Origin: a virus
Virus record (IMG/VR): IMGVR_UViG_3300017971_000423
Coordinates: 1 to 43,964 of that record
Reading direction: 5' to 3' (one strand)
Length of the DNA stretch: 43,964 bases
The notes under the pieces were generated by a model. It had not been told where the DNA came from. It searched no databases and saw only the letters and a program-made list of their open reading frames with translations. The position numbers were made by a program, and so were the translations under genes. Positions 1 through 8,345 of this stretch are shown in pieces (positions within the stretch are counted from its first letter, which is position 1; each line of letters begins with the position of its first letter).

Positions 1-2
1 AG

Positions 3-2075
3 AGATTATTTTCTTTAGCTGTCTCCTCCGATCGAAAGTGGCAGTCCGATGCTGCAGATGATTTCAAGTTTAGGGACGGCGATCAGTGGACTGAAGACGA
101 GAAGCGGATTCTCCAAGAGGAACTTCGTCCTGTATTGACATTCAATCTAACCAAATCGAGTATCGACTTGATTATGGGTATGAATCAGGACAACAGAGTT
201 AAGCACCGATGCTCTCCTGTTGAACCTACAGATGCATTTCTATCAGAGGTTTTAAACGATATAATGGATTGGACTGCTGAAGCTCAGGGGTTCGAGGACG
301 AGGAAGACGCTGCACTAGAGTCAGCATGTATCTGTGGTAGGGGATTTGTAGGAATTGATTTTGGTCCAGACCCAAAGAGATTTGGTGAGATCGTTATGGA
401 GCAAGTGGTAATCCCCGTTAATGAAATACACTTTGATCCAGCAGCCAGACGGCCTATGCTGGATGATGCTTCTTATATCTGTTGGGACAGATGGATGTCT
501 CAGGCAGATTTTCGTATGAAGTATCCTAAGATTAAAGGCAAACGTCTGGAGGAGATCATCAAGTCTAATAAGAGTCTTGGGTATGGTACGAGCGCAGTCG
601 AGTTACCTGACGCTGCATTTGACCTACCAGCTGACTTTGGTTATTCTGATGATAGCGACTATGATAAGCCTTTAGATTATACGTTTTATGACCAGAGTAA
701 GGATATGGTACGCATAGTACATATGGAATACTGGGAGGTCTATGAGCGTTATTTTGGATTCGATCCTGAGAGTGGACAGTGGGTTGAGTTTGATAAGAAG
801 ATGCTGCCAGAACTTAAAGCTGCAGCTCAAGACAATGGGTTTGAGTTTGCATACGAGACATTGGCAGACAAGCGTGTTAGGTGGATGCAATTCTGTGGTA
901 TGGAAGTTTTATTTGATGACGTATCTCCTATGCCGTTCGATGGGTTCTCTATTGTACCCTGCATAGCTTATAGGGACGTCAGCATGAAATCAGCTAACCA
1001 CTTTGGGTTGGTTAGGTTAATGAAAGATCCGCAGAAGGAAGTTAACAAGAGGTGGAGCCAGGCGCTAAACATGTTGAACCAACAGGTGCAACCTGGAGTA
1101 TACGCTGAGTCAGATGCGTTCTTGGATGATCAGCAGGCTAAGCTATCACTCAAGGAATCTGGTTCAATCACATGGACACAGCCTGGAGCAATTACCCAAG
1201 GTAAGATCAAAGAGAGAACAGTACCATCATTTCCTAACGCACCTATGCAGATGGAGCAGTTCTCACAAGATATTATGAAGAAGATTACTGGAATCAACCC
1301 TGACCTTTTGGGTCAGGATAGAGGACGGCAGGAACCTGGAGTCGTGATCCGACTGCGTCAGCAGCAGGGCGTGACACTATTGAAGCCGTTGTTCCGTAAC
1401 TTCAATAATATGAAGAAAGAGTTATTCAAACGTCAGCTGGCTATCATCATGGAATATATGCCTGATTCGCAGATATTGAGGATTTTAGGACAGGGGGAAC
1501 GATACCAAATCGACCGACAATCCGGAATGATAATGGATCAAATGACAGGAATGACAGCTAATCTGAGGGACGCTAGAGCGCTTGAGTATAATATAGTCGC
1601 AGAGGAAGCCCCGGGTAACATGACAAAGAGGATGCTCGAACTGAGTGTCTTAACGGAAATGATGCAGGGTGGGTTCCCAGTTGATCCTATGTTGATACTT
1701 GAGAAGCTGGAGCTGTCTGCCTCGGATAAAGCACGTTGGTCTGAATACATTAACTCACAACAGCAGGCTCAGACTGAGGAACAGGAAGAAATGAAACAAC
1801 TTGAGATTGCCTTTAAGGATCGTGAGATTAAGGTAGACGAACAACGCAACATGTTAGACTTCGTGCTAGGTCTGGCAAAGATTAACCAACAGGCAGATAA
1901 GGACGACAAGAAGATGGTTACATCTATGATGCAGCTAGACGCAGAGCAGCGAAGGTCAATTGCTCAGTTCATAGTAGATATGGCGGGGGTAATGCAACAA
2001 GCCGATGCTGCTGCGGAGCAAGCCAAAGCAGCTAAATTAATCGGGGGGAGTAGCAATACTAAGAGTAAGACCTAA
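3..2075 (+). CDS. Portal protein, P22-like (5' end outside window)
   Basis: Forms the dodecameric ring at the capsid vertex through which DNA is packaged and ejected. The frame is open from base 3 with no stop. A TTG at 135 is not the start, because the upstream codons encode the typical P22-type portal N-terminal region, with a W-x-S-D-x-A-D-x-F core, then DGDQW and RPVLTFN just before position 140. About 690 residues are present, a usual length for this family. The C-terminal third is Gln/Glu-rich and helical (about 1750-2030), matching the barrel region of long portals. Scaffold and capsid genes follow, as expected. The true start and the terminase genes lie to the left of the window. Confidence 0.88.
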   Translation, partial: RLFSLAVSSDRKWQSDAADDFKFRDGDQWTEDEKRILQEELRPVLTFNLTKSSIDLIMGMNQDNRVKHRCSPVEPTDAFLSEVLNDIMDWTAEAQGFEDEEDAALESACICGRGFVGIDFGPDPKRFGEIVMEQVVIPVNEIHFDPAARRPMLDDASYICWDRWMSQADFRMKYPKIKGKRLEEIIKSNKSLGYGTSAVELPDAAFDLPADFGYSDDSDYDKPLDYTFYDQSKDMVRIVHMEYWEVYERYFGFDPESGQWVEFDKKMLPELKAAAQDNGFEFAYETLADKRVRWMQFCGMEVLFDDVSPMPFDGFSIVPCIAYRDVSMKSANHFGLVRLMKDPQKEVNKRWSQALNMLNQQVQPGVYAESDAFLDDQQAKLSLKESGSITWTQPGAITQGKIKERTVPSFPNAPMQMEQFSQDIMKKITGINPDLLGQDRGRQEPGVVIRLRQQQGVTLLKPLFRNFNNMKKELFKRQLAIIMEYMPDSQILRILGQGERYQIDRQSGMIMDQMTGMTANLRDARALEYNIVAEEAPGNMTKRMLELSVLTEMMQGGFPVDPMLILEKLELSASDKARWSEYINSQQQAQTEEQEEMKQLEIAFKDREIKVDEQRNMLDFVLGLAKINQQADKDDKKMVTSMMQLDAEQRRSIAQFIVDMAGVMQQADAAAEQAKAAKLIGGSSNTKSKT

Positions 2076-2092
2076 GAACGGGGGGAGTATCA

Positions 2093-2284
2093 ATGGCAAA
2101 ACTAAGCAATCAAAGTAGCAAGCGTCCTGTGCTACGTAGACAGAAAGGGTGGACGGGATTCGTAAGGAGTTATAACAAGTATATCAAGGAGGGGAGTTAT
2201 GATAACATGGCTTGGGGTACTGGAACTATTCCTCCCAAATCGGTCACGAAAGACGAAATGGGAAAAATCACGATCAAATTCTAA
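2093..2284 (+). CDS. Small basic protein of unknown function
   Basis: Encodes 63 residues, rich in Lys/Arg at the N-terminus (RRQKGW), with no recognised domain. A GGGGGAG ribosome site lies just upstream of the ATG, 17 bases after the portal stop. Its last 86 bases overlap the next gene in another frame. Both frames have good ribosome sites, so both may be used. Co-transcription with portal and scaffold suggests a virion or assembly role, but nothing in the sequence shows it. Confidence 0.5.
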   Translation: MAKLSNQSSKRPVLRRQKGWTGFVRSYNKYIKEGSYDNMAWGTGTIPPKSVTKDEMGKITIKF

Positions 2285-2441
2285 CTATCCTTATTATGAT
2301 AGTTATGATATTCCAGCAGATGAATATTCCACTAATCCATTGGCGGGGTCATTGAGCAGCGCCAGTTATTGTGATAGCTATACTATGGAATACTCATACG
2401 ACTCGGACGGAATTAAAGTAGAGGGGGAATTTAAACCATGA
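2199..2441 (+). CDS. Small Tyr/Ser/Asp-rich protein of unknown function
   Basis: Encodes 80 residues. The ATG is preceded by a strong AAGGAGGGG site (2186-2194) inside the preceding gene. The distinctive part is the region after residue 28, which is rich in Tyr, Ser and Asp (YPYYDSYDIP and later EYSYDSDG) and looks low-complexity and acidic. The stop overlaps the next start (ATGA at 2438), so the downstream gene is probably translationally coupled to it. No family was recognised. The long overlap with the upstream gene leaves the exact start less certain than the reading frame. Confidence 0.5.
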   Translation: MITWLGVLELFLPNRSRKTKWEKSRSNSNYPYYDSYDIPADEYSTNPLAGSLSSASYCDSYTMEYSYDSDGIKVEGEFKP

Positions 2442-2659
2442 AAGATGTACGAAAAAGATTTGAGCAAATTCTAAAAGAATTCATCGTTCTTTACGATGCT
2501 CACGCAGCTAGTGACAAACAAGGAAAGGTAGATAGCCTTGTTCTTATTCAGACTGCATTGAACAATTTGTTAGCGCTCAATCAGTATGAAATGGGAAAAG
2601 CGCAGCTTGAGATGAGTTGCGATGCTTGTATGAAAGATTCTGAGGAATCGGAATCTTAG
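2438..2659 (+). CDS. Small helical protein of unknown function
   Basis: Encodes 73 residues, predicted to be almost entirely helical and amphipathic, with an acidic serine-rich C-terminus and a CDAC pair near the end. It starts with an ATGA overlap on the previous stop and has a GAGGGGG ribosome site. It sits between portal and scaffold. Small helical proteins here can be assembly factors, but no function can be assigned from sequence. Confidence 0.6.
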   Translation: MKDVRKRFEQILKEFIVLYDAHAASDKQGKVDSLVLIQTALNNLLALNQYEMGKAQLEMSCDACMKDSEESES

Positions 2660-2664
2660 TCTTT

Positions 2665-2728
2665 CATTCTCTGATCTCCCCCTCGGAGAATGTTAATGGG
2701 GTGGATGGACTGATCATCTGTCCACTCC
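2665..2728 (+). promoter_or_regulatory. Two consecutive stem-loops before the scaffold gene
   Basis: The first hairpin pairs 2665-2674 with 2683-2692 (10 pairs, one G-U) around an 8-base C-rich loop. The second pairs 2698-2705 (GGGGTGGA) with 2721-2728 (TCCACTCC) around a loop containing TGATCA. Neither has a clear U-tract, so these are better read as mRNA processing, stability or partial-termination elements that could set scaffold and capsid expression apart from the portal. A promoter in 2729-2786 is possible but not convincing. Confidence 0.45.
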
Positions 2729-2786
2729 AATATAAAATTTATGTTAGGCGGGAGTTAACTCGACTCCAGAGATATAGGAGGATATT

Positions 2787-3746
2787 ATGCCAGACGACGA
2801 CATACTCGATGATTTGTTAGATGCAGATCCTGAAGATGATATGGAAGAAGAGGAATCGGCAGAAGATATAAATAGTATTAAGGCGGAATTAGAAAACCTT
2901 AAAAAAGAAAAATACGGACTATTACAAGATGTAAAGTCTGAACGCAGAAAGCGCCAAGAGTTCCAATCTTACAAGGAAGAACTGGACACCCTGAAGGGAA
3001 CTGTGGCTGCTATTCTGGAGCAGAACGCTCAACGCACATCACCGGATAGTGATGAATCCCTTAAAGGGATGCCTGTAGAATATACAGATGATGGCGAAGC
3101 CTATGTGAAACCTGATAAAGTAGTTGATATATTCAAGTCACAATTGGAAAGCCAGCAGAATGAAATCGAATCCTTGAAGGCGCAACTTCAAGCTTCCATG
3201 GCGCAAGCCACACAGTCACAGGAGAATAATGCTGTGATCAATAGCTTGCTCGGGGAAGACGAGCGGTTTGATAGGGCGTACAAAAAGTATCAATCAGCTC
3301 GAAAGTGGGCAAACGATAGAGTTATAGAATTTCAGCAAGAAAGAAATATCACAGGATACATCAGGCCGACTGAGGCCCTGGATCATGTGTTCAGCAATAA
3401 AATGCTGGAAGACGAGTTTAAAAAGGAATTCCCTGGTATCGCAATAGAGGATGTAATCCTCGCCGGAGAATCCCCTCGATTAATGAAGAGAGCTTTGAGT
3501 AACATTGCTGGAATACTAGAAGACAAAACGACTGAGCCAGTGCCAAATAGTAAATTTCAGAAGGTACTAAATAAACCATCTGGCCTTGGAAAGAAAGCTA
3601 ACGCAAAGGCAGGAAGCTCTGATTTGTTAGGTCAACTCGGAGAATCCTTCAGTTCACTAGATGTTTTAAGTTTATCAGATGCCCAGGTACAAGCACTTGA
3701 AAAAGCCCTGCTTGATGAAGAAAAATCAGATGGTGTCAAATTTTAA
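2787..3746 (+). CDS. Capsid scaffolding protein
   Basis: Encodes 319 residues. The N-terminus is extremely acidic (residues 1-25, DDDILDDLLDADPEDD), followed by a coiled coil (about 30-75 and 110-150), a helical middle and a C-terminus ending in a Lys/Asp-containing tail. Low sequence complexity, coiled coil and position between portal and major capsid are the hallmarks of phage scaffolds, which direct coat assembly and then leave the procapsid. A GGAGG site lies 5-9 bases before the ATG. The assignment rests on composition and synteny; no protease domain is evident. Confidence 0.72.
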   Translation: MPDDDILDDLLDADPEDDMEEEESAEDINSIKAELENLKKEKYGLLQDVKSERRKRQEFQSYKEELDTLKGTVAAILEQNAQRTSPDSDESLKGMPVEYTDDGEAYVKPDKVVDIFKSQLESQQNEIESLKAQLQASMAQATQSQENNAVINSLLGEDERFDRAYKKYQSARKWANDRVIEFQQERNITGYIRPTEALDHVFSNKMLEDEFKKEFPGIAIEDVILAGESPRLMKRALSNIAGILEDKTTEPVPNSKFQKVLNKPSGLGKKANAKAGSSDLLGQLGESFSSLDVLSLSDAQVQALEKALLDEEKSDGVKF

Positions 3747-3772
3747 AGCATAACTTATAAAGGAGATAAAAA

Positions 3773-4825
3773 ATGGCTGTAACTGCTTTCGGAACCAATG
3801 ATGCACAGACAGTGAAGATTTGGTCCGCTTTGACACTTCGGGAAGCTCTCAAGGCTACCACGTTTACGAAACTTATGGGATCGGGGAAAGGCGCTATTAT
3901 TCAGCGACTGACCGATCTGGAAAAATCCGCTGGTGATCAGATCAAGTACGACCTCTTGATGCAGATGACGGGCGCTGGTGTAACTGGCGACAACCGCATG
4001 CGTGACAACGAGGAAGCGCTGGTCTATTATCAGGACACGATCAACATTGACCAGTTGAGAAATGCCCATGCGTTTAGGCGCATGAGTCAGCAAAGAACCG
4101 TACACGATCTTCGTGTAGATGCTAAGGTTAACTTGGCGGATTGGTTTGCTGGTAAACTCGACGACTATATGTTCCGTTGTCTCTGTGGTGATACCACTCT
4201 AACTCATGGTCAGACGGCGACTGCCCCGACTTCAGAGCATACTCTGTGGTCAGGTGATGCTACGTCTCAGGCGACTCTTGGTTCTAACGACCAGATTAGC
4301 TTGGCTGATCTTGATTACGCTAAGGAAATGGCTAAAACGTTGACTCCTCCGATCCGCCCGACTATGGCTGACGGTATGGAGACCTACGTGGTTGTCCTGC
4401 ATCCTTACAGCATTACTGATCTTAGGCTCGATGTGGCTAACAGTGCTTACACTGATTGGCCCTCCATCCAGATGTACGCTAACAAGCGTGGTCTGAAGAA
4501 CCCTGTGTTCAGTGGCGCTCATGGTATCTATAACGGTATGGCGATTTGGGAATCTACCCGAATCTATAGCCCTGCCAGTAACGTTCGTAACAACCTGTTC
4601 TTGGGTGCTCAGGCTGGTGTGTTTGCACTTGGCTCAGCTTATGATTCAATCGAATCTCAGCGAGTCGGTAAAGACAACCTGATGTCCTGGTACGAGGAAC
4701 AAGACGACTTTGGGAATGAGAAAGCTATATCCTGCGGATGTATCTTTGGCGTGAACAAGTCTGTCTTCAATAGCAAAGACTATGGTTTAATCACCATTCA
4801 GTCCTACGCTGCTGCTCACTCCTAA
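3773..4825 (+). CDS. Major capsid protein, N4 gp56 family
   Basis: Encodes 350 residues with the characteristic layout of the N4 gp56 coat family (DUF4043). There is an N-terminal segment with GDQIKYDLL (about residue 64), then a GDNRMRDNEEAL stretch, IDQLRNAH, an MSQQRTVHDLR segment and LADWFAGKLDD. These polymerise as HK97-fold subunits to form the icosahedral shell. A consensus AAGGAG ribosome site precedes the ATG. Its place after the scaffold and its codon use, typical of a highly expressed gene, support the call. Confidence 0.87.
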   Translation: MAVTAFGTNDAQTVKIWSALTLREALKATTFTKLMGSGKGAIIQRLTDLEKSAGDQIKYDLLMQMTGAGVTGDNRMRDNEEALVYYQDTINIDQLRNAHAFRRMSQQRTVHDLRVDAKVNLADWFAGKLDDYMFRCLCGDTTLTHGQTATAPTSEHTLWSGDATSQATLGSNDQISLADLDYAKEMAKTLTPPIRPTMADGMETYVVVLHPYSITDLRLDVANSAYTDWPSIQMYANKRGLKNPVFSGAHGIYNGMAIWESTRIYSPASNVRNNLFLGAQAGVFALGSAYDSIESQRVGKDNLMSWYEEQDDFGNEKAISCGCIFGVNKSVFNSKDYGLITIQSYAAAHS

Positions 4826-4843
4826 TCTCTAGGAGTATAATAT

Positions 4844-4888
4844 AGGAGGACTATGACCCATTCATCGTAAGGTGGCGAGTCCTCCACC
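4844..4888 (+). promoter_or_regulatory. Mini-ORF with mutually exclusive hairpins after the capsid gene
   Basis: A five-codon frame (ATG 4853, TAA ending 4870; Met-Thr-His-Ser-Ser) follows an excellent AGGAGG site. That site (4845-4852, GGAGGACT) is perfectly complementary to 4878-4885 (AGTCCTCC). A competing hairpin pairs GGTGG (4871-4875) with CCACC (4884-4888). A third short stem, GGGG/CCCC (4898-4901 with 4909-4912), stands before the next ribosome site. The layout resembles a translated leader or attenuator; function is inferred only from geometry. Confidence 0.45.
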
Positions 4889-4924
4889 AAATTTAATGGG
4901 GATCGTAACCCCGAGGAGAATCTA

Positions 4925-5779
4925 ATGGCTGCTTCATTGAAGTTTACTACGATCGGCTCTGATGTCGATCTTACAAGTACTACGGTTAACCCGAACGCTG
5001 CGCCTACGAGCACGCCCCGTCAGGGTGGGTTCACGCTGCGTAACAGGATTGACTTTAGTCAGGTGAGCAATGCTAATAAACTCTTGTGGGTCATCGACGA
5101 TGCTACACTGACCGATGACGCTGTCAAGAACTTCCGTATCTTGGAAGTCCCTGAGCGTTGCTTTATCAAAAATCTGAAGGTTATGGGAGTTGCTGGTAAA
5201 ACGGCTCCTTCTTTTACCTTTACTGGAGCCAAAGCATCTAACGCTTCTTGCGTCAAGACTGACTTGGCTACCACTGGTATTTGCTTTGGTGCGGATGTTA
5301 ATAAGAAACCGACTAGCTCGGCCTCTTATGCTGCTGCTACGCATCTTGTGCATATTACCTCTCTCAACAGCTTGGCTACTGAGGGTGACGGTGCGATCAA
5401 GGCTGAGGTCTTTGGTCGTTTGGGTACTGGTTTTAACAGTACGTCTTCTGCGTCCGCTCTGGTATTCCAGTTTGACGATACGTTTAGCACGATCGATAGT
5501 TCTATTAACTCGTTGGCTAAACCTCTGAAGACTGCGAAGATCCCGGCGCACGAGGCTGCTGCTGCTTCTGGTGCTTCGTCTCTGCTTCAGATACCGAAGG
5601 GTGAGTATTTCCCGTATGGTGGTTATGTAACGATGCGGTTAGGTCCGTATGGTACGTCCATCAACTCCGCCTCTGGTGTCGGTACGGCTGCTGGTTTTTA
5701 CGCTGCTTCTACCGCTGCTACTATTTATATGGCAGGTGTTTGGGAAATCCAGGCTGAAGGGTACTATGTGCCTGAGTAA
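4925..5779 (+). CDS. Putative capsid decoration or accessory structural protein
   Basis: Encodes 284 residues rich in Ala, Ser, Thr and Gly with alternating hydrophobics, suggesting a beta-rich structural protein without enzyme motifs. Codon choice resembles the adjacent capsid gene, which implies high expression. A GAGGAG site precedes the ATG, and the gene ends directly before a strong terminator, so the capsid gene and this gene form the end of one transcript. Phages with N4-type capsid proteins often have an abundant accessory head protein at this position. No family was recognised; a fibre or decoration role is inference. Confidence 0.55.
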   Translation: MAASLKFTTIGSDVDLTSTTVNPNAAPTSTPRQGGFTLRNRIDFSQVSNANKLLWVIDDATLTDDAVKNFRILEVPERCFIKNLKVMGVAGKTAPSFTFTGAKASNASCVKTDLATTGICFGADVNKKPTSSASYAAATHLVHITSLNSLATEGDGAIKAEVFGRLGTGFNSTSSASALVFQFDDTFSTIDSSINSLAKPLKTAKIPAHEAAAASGASSLLQIPKGEYFPYGGYVTMRLGPYGTSINSASGVGTAAGFYAASTAATIYMAGVWEIQAEGYYVPE

Positions 5780-5795
5780 TTAAAACTAAAGGTTG

Positions 5796-5819
5796 ACCCC
5801 GTACCTTAAACGGGGTTTT
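5796..5819 (+). terminator. Rho-independent terminator after the capsid genes
   Basis: ACCCCG (5796-5801) pairs with CGGGGT (5811-5816) around a 9-base loop and is followed by TTTTA. It lies 17 bases after the preceding stop and just before the next gene's ribosome site, so it likely attenuates read-through from the highly expressed capsid region. Confidence 0.75.
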
Positions 5820-5837
5820 AATATAAAAGGGGGAGTT

Positions 5838-6077
5838 ATGGTTATTGAATTTTCACCACATCAGTATATTGATATTGATAAGGTTCACGCACTACGATGG
5901 ATTGTTGCAGGAGATAAAGCAGTCGGTATTGTTGTGCTGAACGGCGACAAAATCGTGGTCACGGAACGTGAAGAATTTGATGCAATCGAATCTGCTTACA
6001 TTTGGAAGAACAAAAGTTATATGGTAGATGATAAACTAAAGAAGGTTCGATGGGTAAAGGGGGATCCAAATGTCTAA
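5838..6077 (+). CDS. Small protein of unknown function
   Basis: Encodes 79 residues. The ATG at 5838 is chosen because an AAGGGGGAG site lies 5-6 bases upstream; a TTG at 5793 in the same frame falls inside the terminator region. The protein alternates hydrophobic and charged residues (a VGIVVLNGDKIVVT strand pair at about 29-42), consistent with a small beta-barrel or beta-sandwich. It overlaps the next gene by 8 bases. No family was recognised. Confidence 0.6.
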   Translation: MVIEFSPHQYIDIDKVHALRWIVAGDKAVGIVVLNGDKIVVTEREEFDAIESAYIWKNKSYMVDDKLKKVRWVKGDPNV

Positions 6078-7089
6078 TTCAACTGTAAATAGAACAACGG
6101 TGCAGGCCCTGAACTGGGCTGGACAATTGAAACTATCTAAGCAGCAAGACTTCATAGATATATTTGGAAAACTTACTGGAGAAGGATTTGCTTGGGATTC
6201 AGTAGATCAGGTGTTAGTTAAACCTAATGCAGCTTTTGGTAGGTTTCTTAGTGCTGACACTCCTTGGTGTCACGTAAAGAGTTCACCTTATAAGAACTGC
6301 AACTTTGATCATTCAATTGTGTTTACACATTTTGGGATTATACCTCCTAGGTGCTTAGAGTGCTGGAAGGTAACTGTATCCCCTAAGAGTTATCACGAAC
6401 TGAGATTGTTAGAAGATCTGCAACAGAGTAGTCCGTATCCATGCAAATGTGGAATCGAATTACGGCAGTATGTTCCTAAACATTATGGTGGTTATTTCTA
6501 TAATAACAGCTTAGACGAAGGCCGAGAGTGTTACGAATGGGTGCTCAAGGCTGTGAAGGAACAGTTTGGCGATGATCGTAATGTTCTGCTGAAACGTGGG
6601 TGTACTGAGTATGAATTCCTCAAAGGACCTTCTCCCTTTTGGGTAATGACACCAGAGGAAGAGAAGAAGCTGGAATTGATACAGGCATACGTGAGAGATG
6701 ATCGTGGAAACGGCTCACAACCTGATCTGGTTAAGAACCATATTCGACTCAGATGGGCGCAATGGGCGCACTCCAATGGCGATATGTCCTATAAAGATTA
6801 TAACGGTGGCGAAGCTCTGTATCCTGATTATGTCAAGTATCACCAGGGATCGATCGATGGGATTAAATCGGATCTAGCCATGGCTAAGAGTCAGGCAAAG
6901 ATTGGGTTGGATCCAAAGATCACTAGAGAGTTTCAGGAGTTGGCTCAACAGTTCTCAGATAAACACAAGTTGAGTAGCCCAACTCTGTTGATACATGCGT
7001 TAGGAGCGCAAGAGTTGAATCCTCTCAAAGCTGCTAACTTTACGGACATTCCAAAGGAAGTGGTAGGTGAGCAAGATGAACTTACTTAA
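6070..7089 (+). CDS. Cysteine-motif protein of unknown function in the virion block
   Basis: Encodes 339 residues. Cysteines are paired in the N-terminal half: a WCHV and NCNFDH pair (about 66-79), PRCLECW (about 94-100), and YPCKCG (about 123-128). This arrangement suggests bound zinc or an iron-sulfur cluster. The C-terminal part is helical and charged. It starts within the end of the previous gene after a GGGGGA site and overlaps the YkgJ-like gene, so the two cysteine proteins are co-translated. A metal-dependent enzyme or maturation factor is possible; I recognise no family. Confidence 0.65.
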   Translation: MSNSTVNRTTVQALNWAGQLKLSKQQDFIDIFGKLTGEGFAWDSVDQVLVKPNAAFGRFLSADTPWCHVKSSPYKNCNFDHSIVFTHFGIIPPRCLECWKVTVSPKSYHELRLLEDLQQSSPYPCKCGIELRQYVPKHYGGYFYNNSLDEGRECYEWVLKAVKEQFGDDRNVLLKRGCTEYEFLKGPSPFWVMTPEEEKKLELIQAYVRDDRGNGSQPDLVKNHIRLRWAQWAHSNGDMSYKDYNGGEALYPDYVKYHQGSIDGIKSDLAMAKSQAKIGLDPKITREFQELAQQFSDKHKLSSPTLLIHALGAQELNPLKAANFTDIPKEVVGEQDELT

Positions 7090-7402
7090 CACTCCCGGGT
7101 CAACTGATATATGCGAGAAGTGTGGATCTTTCTGCTGTAACTACAACCTAAGAGTTATTCCAGTAGAAGAAGGTGAAGCTAATCCAGTTCAGTTAGATTA
7201 CTTTCTAACAAGGGCAGTGGATCATCAGGTGATTAACGATAAACATTATTGTATTATGAACCAACAATGCCCACACTTAAAGAACAATAAGTGTAGCATT
7301 TACAAAGTTCGTCCTAAACATTGCGCCGAGTTTCCGCAACGATGGGACGAAGATTGGACTCATTTCTGTGAGTTAATGAATAAAATGTATAAAGGAGAAT
7401 AA
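7076..7402 (+). CDS. YkgJ-family cysteine cluster protein
   Basis: Encodes 108 residues from the ATG at 7076, preceded by AGGTGA; a GTG at 7067 is an alternative start. It shows the CxxCGxxCC signature near the N-terminus (CEKCGSFCC), then a later CIMNQQCPHL segment, CSIYKVRPKHC and a final Cys. This is the pattern of the YkgJ/CxxCxxCC family, which is predicted to bind a metal or Fe-S centre and whose biochemical role is not settled. It overlaps the previous cysteine-rich gene by 14 bases. Placement inside the virion block is unusual. Confidence 0.75.
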   Translation: MNLLNTPGSTDICEKCGSFCCNYNLRVIPVEEGEANPVQLDYFLTRAVDHQVINDKHYCIMNQQCPHLKNNKCSIYKVRPKHCAEFPQRWDEDWTHFCELMNKMYKGE

Positions 7403-7405
7403 CAC

Positions 7406-7873
7406 ATGGCTACTTATGGCGATAGTGCTCAAGAGTATCCTTACAAGCCCGCACGAAGACGCAAGCAAAAGTATAGTCTTGTTACTAGAGTTTTAGACTT
7501 TACTAATAACTTGCCTGTAACTGACGCAGCTGGTACGACTACGGCTTGGGCTGCTGGCGATGTGCTAGAGGCAATAGGCATCAAAGCAGGACAGACTGTT
7601 CTAGGTGTTCAGCTGGAGATCTTAACTAGATCTTTAGACGCATATGATGTGATTGACATTGGGTACGGCAGTAACGCAACTAGGTGGGGTCGATACAACT
7701 TATCCTCTGCCGTAGAAGTTAAAGACACCTTAGCTAGCACTGCTGCGTTTGATGATATGTTCTTAGAGCCGTTGTACTTTGCGTCAAAAGATACGATCGA
7801 TGTCACAATCCGCAAAGCTGCATTGCAAGGAAAGGTCAGACTTATAGTTCACTTATTGGAGGATGATAGATAA
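7406..7873 (+). CDS. Decoration-like structural protein, copy 1 of an array
   Basis: Encodes 155 residues with an N-terminal basic patch (PARRRKQK) and then a beta-rich body: TRVLDF, an AAGDVLEAIGIKAGQ segment and VIDIGYG. The order RVxxF, (L/W)AxGDxxxA, then DxGxG is shared with the fourth member (8848-9318) and loosely with the two genes between. A GGAG site precedes the ATG, and the stop overlaps the next start (TAATG). Small repeated beta proteins next to adaptor genes are plausible capsid decoration or head-tail proteins. Confidence 0.55.
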   Translation: MATYGDSAQEYPYKPARRRKQKYSLVTRVLDFTNNLPVTDAAGTTTAWAAGDVLEAIGIKAGQTVLGVQLEILTRSLDAYDVIDIGYGSNATRWGRYNLSSAVEVKDTLASTAAFDDMFLEPLYFASKDTIDVTIRKAALQGKVRLIVHLLEDDR

Positions 7874-8334
7874 TGGCAACATATAATATAGTTGGATACA
7901 ACACGGTAGCTAATCCTCCAACATTCGGTTCATTTTGGATATATATCCGTATGGATATATCAGATATGATGGATCGAGGGATGGTTAGACGTCCTGGTTT
8001 ACTAACAGGCGATTACGTTTACTTAGCAAAACTAAGAGACAAATGGGTGATCCGTGATTCATATATTCGGATTCCCGAAGCTGCAGACACAGGTACTCAG
8101 TACAATATTGGTTATTCAGCTGCTGGAACACAGATAGCTGCGATCGTCGATGGTACTGATACTGCGACTTATGCTGATTGGGTGCAAGGTACTATTGATC
8201 CTAATGATAGTATAGCGTCCTTAACTGCTGACGCATATCTGCAAGTACACATGAACGCTGGTGGGCCGACTGATAACGGAGTTTTAGAACTCTTGTTAGA
8301 AATCGTAGCTGGACCAGATGATAATGGAATATAA
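7873..8334 (+). CDS. Decoration-like structural protein, copy 2 of an array
   Basis: Encodes 153 residues, the same length as the next gene and clearly paralogous to it. Shared blocks are FGSFWIYIR near residue 16, LRDKWVIRDSYIRI near 55, YNIGYS near 75, DWVQG near 100, and a C-terminal VLELLLEIVAGPDD. Long beta strands and no catalytic motif suggest a virion surface or head-tail interface protein. It starts at a TAATG overlap, with GGAGG in the previous coding end. Confidence 0.6.
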   Translation: MATYNIVGYNTVANPPTFGSFWIYIRMDISDMMDRGMVRRPGLLTGDYVYLAKLRDKWVIRDSYIRIPEAADTGTQYNIGYSAAGTQIAAIVDGTDTATYADWVQGTIDPNDSIASLTADAYLQVHMNAGGPTDNGVLELLLEIVAGPDDNGI

Positions 8335-8345
8335 GGAGATAAAAC

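Noticed and set aside
4934-5551. Long antisense reading frame (205 codons) opposite the capsid accessory gene
   Set aside because: It is basic and serine/arginine-rich with no ribosome site or domain, and it is explained by the codon bias of the real + strand gene.
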